Shown here: piece by piece, positions 7,791 through 13,733 of the stretch | Layout: the number at the start of each line of letters is the position of its first letter | Numbering within the stretch: position 1 is the stretch's first letter | Assembly (NCBI GenBank): GCA_049975385.1 | Contig: JBNGDO010000050.1 | Coordinates: 1 to 30,277, forward strand | Source: DSWT01 sp049975385 | GTDB taxonomy: Bacteria; Chloroflexota; Anaerolineae; B4-G1; SLSP01 | Length of the DNA: 30,277 nt | Direction of reading: 5' to 3' | Position numbers and translations under genes: made by a program | Notes under the pieces: model-generated | Seen by the model: only the letters and a program-made list of their open reading frames with translations | Told to the model about the DNA's origin: nothing | The model's database searches: none

Positions 7791-9377
7791 ATGATGATTA
7801 GGGTTGAGGAATTTTCTTATCGCTTTAGTGGGAGCGAGCGTTATGCCTTGCGCGACATCGATCTCGATATCGCGCCGGGCGAGTTCATCGTGCTGACGGG
7901 GCCGTCGGGCTGTGGGAAGTCGACGCTGGCGCTGGCGTTGGGCGGATTTTTGTTCAACCAATATGACGGAGAAGCTACGGGAGAAATCGCCGTCGCCGGG
8001 ATGGACGTGCGCCAATCGCCCGTTTACGACATCGCCGAAGTCGTCGGGCTGGTGCAGCAGAACCCGGAGGCGCAGTTTTGCACGCTCACCGTGCAGGATG
8101 AAATCGCTTTCGGCCTGGAAAATCGCCGTCTGCCGCGTGCGGAAATCCTGGAGCGTATGGAATGGGCGCTGAACGTGGTGGAAGCACAGCATCTCAAAGA
8201 CTGCGAACTCGCCAGGCTCTCCGGCGGAGAGAAGCAGCGCATTGCCGTCGCCGCAATGCTTGCAGCACGCCCGCAGGTATTGATTTTCGACGAGCCCACG
8301 TCGAACATGGATCCGACTGCAACAGCGCATATATTCGACGTGATCGCCCGCATCCGCGAGATGGAGAACATCACCGTCATTGTCATCGAGCACAAAGTTG
8401 CGTATCTGGACCGCTTCGCCCCCCGTTGGCTACGGATGGAGAGCGGGCAGTTATCGGTAATCAGTAATCAGGGATTAGGGATTAGTAATCAGGGACTAGG
8501 GATTAGTGAGCAGGGATTAGGAAGCAGATCCTTGCCCCCAGTTACCAGTTACCAATCCTCAATTACCAATCACCAATCACCAGTCACCAGTTACCAATCC
8601 CCAGTTACTAATTACCAGTCCCCAATCACCAATCACCCACCACTACTGATCAAAACAGAACGCCTGCACGCCGGCTACAACGGGCATCACGTGCTGCACG
8701 ACATTTCGGTGGAGATCGGGCCGGGCGAGTTCGTCGCAGTGATGGGCGACAATGGCTCCGGCAAAACGACGTTTCTGCAATGTCTACTCGGCCTACTCGA
8801 ACCGGCGGAAGGCCACGTCGAGATAGCAGGGCAGGACACTCGCACGACGCCGGTCTCGAAGCTAGCCCAACGCGCAGCCTACGTCTTCCAAAATCCGGAC
8901 CATCAACTGTTCGCCGAGACCGTCTGGCAGGAGGCGACACTGGCTCCGCGCAACTTCGGTGCGTGGAACGACGACACGGCAGCGCTGACGATGACGTTAC
9001 TCGATGAAGCGGGCCTGATCGATCGACGCAACGACCACCCGTACCGGCTAAGCTATGGCGAAAAACGGCGACTCAATCTAGCCGCGGTATTGACTTACGC
9101 CCCCACCCTGCTCCTCCTGGACGAAATCCTTATCGGACAGGACCCAGACAACGCAACGCGGCTGCTTGATTGGTTGCAGATGCGCGTCGCTGCGGGCAGC
9201 GCCGTAGTCCTCATCAACCACGCACCGGACATCGCGCGACGCTATGCGACACGCCTGCTCTTCTTTGAGGCCGGGCGATTGGCCATAGATGCACCGATAG
9301 ATGAAGGTTTCGCACAATTGGCGAATATGGGGCACACACCCTACCTCCCCTACTCATGGAACACTAGCAATGTCTGA
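7791..9377 (+). CDS. ECF transporter double ATPase (fused EcfA-EcfA', YkoD-like)
   Basis: Cytoplasmic energising subunit with two ABC ATPase domains in one 528-residue chain, as in YkoD. Domain 1 has Walker A GPSGCGKST (37-45), Q-loop VQQNPEAQ, signature LSGGE (143-147), Walker B LIFDEPTS and switch His201. Domain 2 has Walker A GDNGSGKTT (319-327), Q-loop FQNPDHQ, the variant signature LSYGE, Walker B LLLLDE followed by ILIGQD instead of the usual PTxGQD, and switch His near 477. The link between them (about 219-284) is a strange Ser/Asn/Gln/Thr-rich tract encoded by a repeat element. The gene lies 26 bases after the S component and overlaps the T component start. The ribosome binding site is weak (TGGGG). 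Confidence 0.93.
   Translation: MMIRVEEFSYRFSGSERYALRDIDLDIAPGEFIVLTGPSGCGKSTLALALGGFLFNQYDGEATGEIAVAGMDVRQSPVYDIAEVVGLVQQNPEAQFCTLTVQDEIAFGLENRRLPRAEILERMEWALNVVEAQHLKDCELARLSGGEKQRIAVAAMLAARPQVLIFDEPTSNMDPTATAHIFDVIARIREMENITVIVIEHKVAYLDRFAPRWLRMESGQLSVISNQGLGISNQGLGISEQGLGSRSLPPVTSYQSSITNHQSPVTSYQSPVTNYQSPITNHPPLLIKTERLHAGYNGHHVLHDISVEIGPGEFVAVMGDNGSGKTTFLQCLLGLLEPAEGHVEIAGQDTRTTPVSKLAQRAAYVFQNPDHQLFAETVWQEATLAPRNFGAWNDDTAALTMTLLDEAGLIDRRNDHPYRLSYGEKRRLNLAAVLTYAPTLLLLDEILIGQDPDNATRLLDWLQMRVAAGSAVVLINHAPDIARRYATRLLFFEAGRLAIDAPIDEGFAQLANMGHTPYLPYSWNTSNV
8449..8640 (+). repeat. In-frame GGGATTAG/CCAATCAC repeat element encoding the interdomain linker
   Basis: The first part repeats GGGATTAGTAATCAG-like units. 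The second part repeats CCAATCACCAGTTAC-like units, which are partly complementary to the first. It belongs to the family seen at 6306-6395, but here it keeps the reading frame open and encodes SNQGLGI and TNYQSPVTS-like repeats between the two ATPase domains. Confidence 0.85.
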
Positions 9378-10212
9378 CACATCACGTATCACGCATCACG
9401 CATCACGCATTAAGCAGCGTATTTCGCGTAAGGCATCAGGCCGCTTGCAGCGCATCACCTATCAGCCAGGCGTGTCCCTTCTCCACCGCTTGCACCCGTT
9501 GGTGAAGCTCGCGTGGCTAGCAGGCAGCACAGCCGTGCTCTTTATCATCCAACAACCGGTAGGCGTACTGGGTCTGCTTGCGTTGGCAGCGATCGCCTTT
9601 CCCCTCAACGGCCTGAAGATTCACAAGGTGCGCGGCTTGCGATTCTTTGCCTTCACCGCGCTGCTGCTCTTCCTCACACAACTATTTTTTGCCAGCACGG
9701 ACGCCCCCCTGCTGCAACTTGGCCCGCTGCGCGTGACGGAAGAAGGCATCACCAGAGGCATTTACGTGGCGGGACGGCTGTTGAGTGTGGTGCTGCTCAG
9801 CTATCTTTTTGTGTTGACCACCGAGCCGAACGATTTGGGATACGCGCTGATGCGCGCGGGGCTGCCCTATCGCTACGGTTTTATGCTGATCACGGCCTTG
9901 CGCCTTGTGCCGCTGTTCGAACAAGAGGCACAAATTGTCTACCAGGCGCAATTGGCGCGCGGCATCGCCTACGACCGGGGTGGATTTAAGCGTTTCTTCA
10001 CCCTTGCCCGGCAGTTCTTCCTACCGCTGCTCGTCTCGGCGATGAGCAAAGTGGACGCGCTGGCGGTCTCGATGGAAGGCCGTTGCTTCAGCAAATACCC
10101 GCGTCGCACCTTCCTGCGGGAAGTCGCTTTCACGCGGCGGGATGTTGTCGCGCTCGGCGTGCTGGTGCTCTCAATAGCAGGCGTCGTCGCCGTTCGGTGG
10201 TTAGGTGGTTGA
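9370..10212 (+). CDS. ECF transporter T component (EcfT/YkoC-like, CbiQ family)
   Basis: Transmembrane coupling subunit that connects the ATPases to the S component, 280 residues. About five hydrophobic segments are visible. The two coupling motifs are near the cytoplasmic helices: QLARGIAY and the variant SMEGRCF (family consensus Ala-Arg-Gly; the second copy has Glu-Gly-Arg). I chose the ATG at 9370, which overlaps the ATPase stop by 8 bases, rather than an upstream in-frame ATG at 9301 lying inside the ATPase gene. Residues about 4-14 (TSRITHHASRI) come from a TCACGCA repeat (9380-9412) and have no counterpart in the family that I know of. Translation is probably coupled to the ATPase, because no strong ribosome binding site is visible. 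Confidence 0.9.
   Translation: MSDTSRITHHASRIKQRISRKASGRLQRITYQPGVSLLHRLHPLVKLAWLAGSTAVLFIIQQPVGVLGLLALAAIAFPLNGLKIHKVRGLRFFAFTALLLFLTQLFFASTDAPLLQLGPLRVTEEGITRGIYVAGRLLSVVLLSYLFVLTTEPNDLGYALMRAGLPYRYGFMLITALRLVPLFEQEAQIVYQAQLARGIAYDRGGFKRFFTLARQFFLPLLVSAMSKVDALAVSMEGRCFSKYPRRTFLREVAFTRRDVVALGVLVLSIAGVVAVRWLGG
9380..9412 (+). repeat. Short tandem TCACGCA repeat at the T-component N-terminus
   Basis: ATCACGTATCACGCATCACG followed by further CATCACGCAT units directly after the start codon. It resembles the other junction repeats in this operon and is translated. Confidence 0.7.
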
Positions 10213-10238
10213 ACATAGCACTGAAAGCAAGAGGTTTT

Positions 10239-10311
10239 TTACCACTAATCTTCACGAATCTGCACCAATGGTTTCTTATTCGTGAATATTAGTGAAGATT
10301 CGTGGTTGATT
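10239..10311. repeat. Inverted repeat of the TTCGTGAAGATTAGTGG family
   Basis: CACTAATCTTCACGAAT (from 10243) pairs with ATTCGTGAATATTAGTG, one mismatch, and a second partial copy AGTGAAGATTCGTGGTT follows. It is related to the element between tal and pgi. It fills the gap between the T component and the next operon gene. Confidence 0.75.
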
Positions 10312-10319
10312 GAGGTCGA

Positions 10320-11240
10320 ATGATGAAAAAACGTCGTTGGTTATGGATTCTGATCGCTGTTCTACTTGTTCTTGGCATTGGTGCTGTTGGCGTGAGCGGC
10401 GGCGCCCAGAAGCCGGTTCCCTGGCAACTGGTGACACATTATCCGCTCGATATGCTGGCGGAAGAAGCGCAGACGATGAACGACTGCGTCGAATGTCACA
10501 AAGCGGCTGACTTCCACACGTGTACAACCTGTCATGACGATCACGGCGCGATTGAGATGGAGAACGTGCCCTTCTATGCCGGGATCACCCTCGCGGGCGA
10601 TGTATCCGATCCGGGCTACGTCCTCATCGATGACGTGCTGCCCTACCGCGACCAACCGTACACCCACCTTCCGTTGCTAGATTTCCTGGCACAACAGGAG
10701 GTAACCGACTTTGAAAGCGTCACACTAACTTCTTTGGACGGTGGCTTTGTCACCATCACAAAGGAAAACCTCGCGCCTGGCGCGTTACTGATGCCCTACG
10801 AAGATGGCATCCGCTTTGCCGACGAGAACCTGCACGTTTCTTCGTGGATCAAGGGTATCCGGCAGATCATCGTCGTGGGAAAAGAGACACCATTGACCAT
10901 CGACGGGCAACCAACCTCGATAGGGCGACTGCTGGTCGGACCGACGCAATTGGTCACGGTGGAACAGACCGATGTGATGTTCAAAAGCGAACAAGATGGC
11001 GAAGTTCGCAAAGCCTCGACCGGCTCGCGCGTCGAGGGCGTGCCGGTAGTCAGCATCGTCACCAATCCCGCCTTCACCGAATTGATCGCGCGTGACGCTT
11101 CTGGCAAGGAGACCACGCTTTCCGGCGAAGACGCGCGCGGGGCGCTATTGGTTCAATTGCGCGATCATGTGACGCTCGTACTGCCTTCGCGCGGGCGCTC
11201 ACAGTGGATCACAGATGTGGTGGAACTGCGGATGGAGTAA
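10320..11240 (+). CDS. Exported protein with two CxxCH motifs and SUOX-like modules
   Basis: A 306-residue protein with an N-terminal basic stretch and hydrophobic helix (about 6-24), a signal sequence or membrane anchor. Two CxxCH motifs follow, CVECH (56-60) and CTTCH (68-72), as in c-type cytochromes; two hemes are the simplest reading, but metal binding by short Cys/His clusters is possible. The remainder (about 85-305) looks like one or two copies of the module fused to the S component: ITLAGDV near 90, LDFLAQQEVTDFESVTLTSL, LMPYEDGIRF, then IRQIIVVG. ATGATG start with GAGGTC upstream; either ATG is possible. It follows the T component in the same direction after 107 bases. Precise function unknown. 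Confidence 0.78.
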   Translation: MMKKRRWLWILIAVLLVLGIGAVGVSGGAQKPVPWQLVTHYPLDMLAEEAQTMNDCVECHKAADFHTCTTCHDDHGAIEMENVPFYAGITLAGDVSDPGYVLIDDVLPYRDQPYTHLPLLDFLAQQEVTDFESVTLTSLDGGFVTITKENLAPGALLMPYEDGIRFADENLHVSSWIKGIRQIIVVGKETPLTIDGQPTSIGRLLVGPTQLVTVEQTDVMFKSEQDGEVRKASTGSRVEGVPVVSIVTNPAFTELIARDASGKETTLSGEDARGALLVQLRDHVTLVLPSRGRSQWITDVVELRME

Positions 11241-11277
11241 TGAGGACCGACGACCAGCAATTAGGAGTCAATGCGAT

Positions 11278-12462
11278 ATGACTTGTCAAGCGATCTACCC
11301 CCGTCTACCGTCTACTGTCTACCGTCTACTCACCTGGATTGTACTTGTCGCGTGCCTTTTCCTGGCAGGATGTGGCGGGGGCTGGCAAACGACGGTGGTC
11401 GGGCCAGATGGAGCGGAGACAATCGTCAGCCGGGCAACATGGCGCGATTTAGAAGAATTTGCCGGAGAAGACAGCGATGACGCCAAAGATGAGGACTTGC
11501 TGCTGGAACGGGTGCTGTACCAGCACGGCCATCACCTGATCGAAACGCTGACGCTCACCGATACTGATGGCGCTTCGCGCGCGTTTGACTGGGCCGCCGT
11601 CGCCACCGGGGCTACATGGCAGAAAAACGGCACGCTCATCGTCGATGGGGAGACATTGCACGCCAGCCGGATCGACGGCAGCCCACCGGCGCTCGCAGAC
11701 GCGGTAACCGCCAGCCTGGCGGACATCGCGCCAACGGCGGCGGTGGCCCTGGGACTACCTGCGCCGTCCCAGGCGACCGGGCGCGCACTCACCGATACGC
11801 AGGCCAGCCACGTGCTGCTACTCTTTCTCGATGGGTTTGGCTACGTGCGTTACATGGAAGCACGCCAGGCTGGCCTCATCCCCACGCTGAGCGCGTTAAG
11901 CGAGCCGATGGTCGGCCTGAGCGAGTACCCACCGAGCACGGCGATTGCGACAGCGGTAATGCTCACCGGCGCGCCGCCTGCTGTCAACGGATCGGTGATT
12001 CGCGGCACGCGCACCACCGAGGTGGAGACACTCTTCGACGTTGCGACGCAAGCCGGGTTACACGTCGTCGCGGTGGAAGGCAACGCGCTTTCCTTCAACC
12101 TGCGTAACGCGGAAATCGCCCTCTCCGGCGACCGCGACGGCAACGGCAGCACCGACGACAACGTCCACGCCAACGCGCTGACAGTGTTGGAAGCCGGTAT
12201 GCCCGACGTGCTGTGGGTACACTTCCACGGCATCGATGACGCCGGGCACACCTACGGCCCAAATACACCCGAAGAGGACGCCACCATCGCCTACGTGGAC
12301 GCTGCCGTAGGCGACATCCTCGCCGCATTGCCACCGGACACGCTCGCGCTCATCTTCGCCGACCACGGGATGCACGCCGTGCAGGAAGAAGGCCGTCTCG
12401 GCAACCATGGCAATCTCATCGCCCGGGATATGCTGGTGCCGGTGTGGATAGTAGTCAGGTAG
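11278..12462 (+). CDS. Lipoprotein of the type I phosphodiesterase/nucleotide pyrophosphatase family
   Basis: Alkaline-phosphatase-superfamily hydrolase (PF01663-like), 394 residues. A signal peptide ends in lipobox LAGC (Cys32), so it is probably anchored outside the cytoplasmic membrane. Metal and catalytic residues are all visible: LLFLDGFG (Asp185), the nucleophile region YPPSTAIATA (Ser220/Thr221), HGIDDAGH (Asp320/321, His324), FADHGM (Asp362, His363) and GNHGN (His377). Residues 33-165 may be another SUOX-like module. Family members cleave nucleotide pyrophosphates and phosphodiesters. In this operon a dinucleotide cofactor such as MGD is an attractive but unproven substrate. The start is uncertain: the N-terminus is encoded by a repeat, and the best-spaced ATG (11271) after AGGAG is out of frame. 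Confidence 0.87.
   Translation: MTCQAIYPRLPSTVYRLLTWIVLVACLFLAGCGGGWQTTVVGPDGAETIVSRATWRDLEEFAGEDSDDAKDEDLLLERVLYQHGHHLIETLTLTDTDGASRAFDWAAVATGATWQKNGTLIVDGETLHASRIDGSPPALADAVTASLADIAPTAAVALGLPAPSQATGRALTDTQASHVLLLFLDGFGYVRYMEARQAGLIPTLSALSEPMVGLSEYPPSTAIATAVMLTGAPPAVNGSVIRGTRTTEVETLFDVATQAGLHVVAVEGNALSFNLRNAEIALSGDRDGNGSTDDNVHANALTVLEAGMPDVLWVHFHGIDDAGHTYGPNTPEEDATIAYVDAAVGDILAALPPDTLALIFADHGMHAVQEEGRLGNHGNLIARDMLVPVWIVVR
11295..11331 (-). repeat. Inverted copy of the GTAGACG repeat inside a signal-peptide coding region
   Basis: The minus strand reads GTAGACGGTAGACAGTAGAC plus one extra unit, matching 7747-7766 in the opposite direction. It encodes residues PRLPSTVYRL in front of the lipoprotein's hydrophobic segment. 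Confidence 0.75.
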
Positions 12463-12467
12463 TTATG

Positions 12468-12562
12468 TGTTTGGGGGTGTGGGGGTGTGGGGGATTGGAT
12501 GATTCGCTGATTCACTGATTCACTGATTCGCTCATTCACTCATTCACTATTCGCAATTCACA
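12468..12562 (+). repeat. Tandem GATTCACT and GGGGGTGT low-complexity repeats
   Basis: GGGGGTGTGGGGGTGTGGGGG is followed by about eight copies of an ATTCACTG/ATTCGCTG octamer. It fills the 113-base gap between the phosphodiesterase gene and the next lipoprotein gene, ending just before the AGGAGG ribosome binding site. Confidence 0.8.
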
Positions 12563-12575
12563 ACAGGAGGAAATT

Positions 12576-13061
12576 ATGCAAAGAAAACGAAACTGGTATT
12601 GGATTTTGGTATTGGGCCTGGGGCTACTGCTTGGCCTGACGGCCTGCGGCGGCGCACCGAATGTGGACTGGATGTTGGAGATCAGCGGGGCGGTGGATAA
12701 TACCCCGTTGGCGCTGGACTACGGCACACTCGTCTCGTTGCCCCAGGTCGATCTGACGGATGTGCTGATGCAGAAGTCGCTGGGCGAAGACGAAGTCGCC
12801 TCGTGGAGTGGCCCGGCACTCGATGGAATTTTCGAAAAGGCCGGGGTCGGCGACTACTCGACGGTGACGGCAACGGCAGCCGATGGCTACGCGGTCGAGA
12901 TCAGCCGCGATGAACTGCAAGGCGCGATTATTGCGCTCAAGAGAGACGGCACGTGGATCACCAAAGCCGAACCGGACAAAGGGCCGATCCGCCTCGTCTG
13001 TCCGGAGACCCCGGCTAACCGGTGGGTGTTTCAGATTCAGGAGATTCAGGTCAATCCCTGA
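12576..13061 (+). CDS. Small lipoprotein with a SUOX/molybdopterin-binding-like domain
   Basis: A 161-residue exported lipoprotein. The signal peptide ends in lipobox LTAC (Cys24). The mature part is a single domain resembling the sulfite-oxidase molybdopterin-binding fold (PF00174-like): EISGAVDN, a short SWSGPALDGIFEKAGV segment, ATAADGYAVEISRDEL, then GPIRLVCPE and a final strand FQIQEIQV. Many tiny proteins of this type have a similar order of a ligand-pocket loop, ADGY strand and G-IRLV strand. Cys near 140 is not at the position that binds molybdenum in sulfite oxidase. The start is ATG with AGGAGG. It is probably a substrate-capture or cofactor-binding partner of the ECF importer; this is inferred from context. 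Confidence 0.78.
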   Translation: MQRKRNWYWILVLGLGLLLGLTACGGAPNVDWMLEISGAVDNTPLALDYGTLVSLPQVDLTDVLMQKSLGEDEVASWSGPALDGIFEKAGVGDYSTVTATAADGYAVEISRDELQGAIIALKRDGTWITKAEPDKGPIRLVCPETPANRWVFQIQEIQVNP

Positions 13062-13155
13062 TTGAAGATTTGTTGATTGGAAATCTGGTGATTGGGGATT
13101 TCCATTTCACGATTCGTCGTTCGTAATTCGTAATTCGCATTTCGCAATTCAAAAC
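13062..13155 (+). repeat. Degenerate GATTGG/TTCGTAATTCG repeats
   Basis: GATTGGAAATCTGGTGATTG and similar units are followed by ATTCGTCGTTCGTAATTCG and TTCGCAATTC units. It occupies the gap between the two small lipoprotein genes. Confidence 0.65.
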
Positions 13156-13170
13156 TCAGGAGGGAAAGAC

Positions 13171-13617
13171 ATGGTTAAGCAGAGCATTGCAGTACTAGCA
13201 TTGGTGTTGGTGGTGGTTTTGGCAGCGTGTGGCGGCAGTGGCACGACCGGCGGTGTTCCTGCGGACGCAGCGTTAAAGATCACAGGCAATGTAAACAGCG
13301 AAATCGGCTGGAGTGAGGAGGATGTGCGCGCGATGGACACCGCGCAGGCCGATTTCATCAACAAAGACGGTGAAACCAACACCTACACGGGTGTCCCCCT
13401 CAACGACCTGCTCGACAACGCGGGCGTGAAGAGCGATGCAACCGCCCTCGTCTTTGTTGCCGATGACGGCTACACTGCCGAGGTTACGCTGGACGAAGTC
13501 GAAGCCTGCGCGAACTGCATTGTAGGCTTCCGCGACGAAGGCGGATTCCTGATGGTGATGCCCGATTTTAGCAACAAAGTTCAAGTCAAAGGCGTTATCG
13601 AGATTCAGGTCAAGTAA
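13171..13617 (+). CDS. Small lipoprotein, second SUOX-like single-domain protein with a CxxC pair
   Basis: A 148-residue lipoprotein, last gene of the riboswitch-led unit. The signal peptide ends in lipobox LAAC (Cys20), followed by a Gly/Thr linker. The domain again shows the pattern of its neighbour: LKITGNV, NTYTGVPLNDLLDNAGV, FVADDGYTAEVTLDEV and a last strand VKGVIEIQVK. The YTGVPL...LL..AGV phrase closely matches the S-component tail (YTGVPVRELIERA), supporting a common origin. A CANC motif (Cys113, Cys116) is unique to this copy and could bind metal or form a disulfide. ATG start with AGGAGGG. A strong palindromic terminator lies 14 bases after the stop. Confidence 0.8.
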   Translation: MVKQSIAVLALVLVVVLAACGGSGTTGGVPADAALKITGNVNSEIGWSEEDVRAMDTAQADFINKDGETNTYTGVPLNDLLDNAGVKSDATALVFVADDGYTAEVTLDEVEACANCIVGFRDEGGFLMVMPDFSNKVQVKGVIEIQVK

Positions 13618-13631
13618 CTGAAAGCCGATGT

Positions 13632-13672
13632 TTATAAAACCGTGGGATGGGAGCCATCCCACGGTTTTATAA
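13632..13672. terminator. Bidirectional intrinsic terminator, 19-bp perfect palindrome
   Basis: TTATAAAACCGTGGGATGG pairs perfectly with CCATCCCACGGTTTTATAA around a GAG loop. The TTTTAT at the outer edge on both strands makes it a terminator candidate for the plus-strand lipoprotein operon and for the converging minus-strand nSTAND gene. Confidence 0.9.
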
Positions 13673-13733
13673 TGCGTTGGCAAAAGATTTGCGAGAATCC
13701 CCTATTCAAGCCGATTTTCCAAACACGAGGTAG

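Noticed and set aside
9301..9369. Upstream ATG for the T component
   Set aside because: It would put 23 extra non-family residues inside the ATPase gene; the ATG at 9370 overlapping the stop is normal coupling.
12468..12562. Tandem octamers considered as a CRISPR or iteron origin
   Set aside because: Units are contiguous and 8 bases long, with no spacers and no replication gene; low-complexity expansion explains them.
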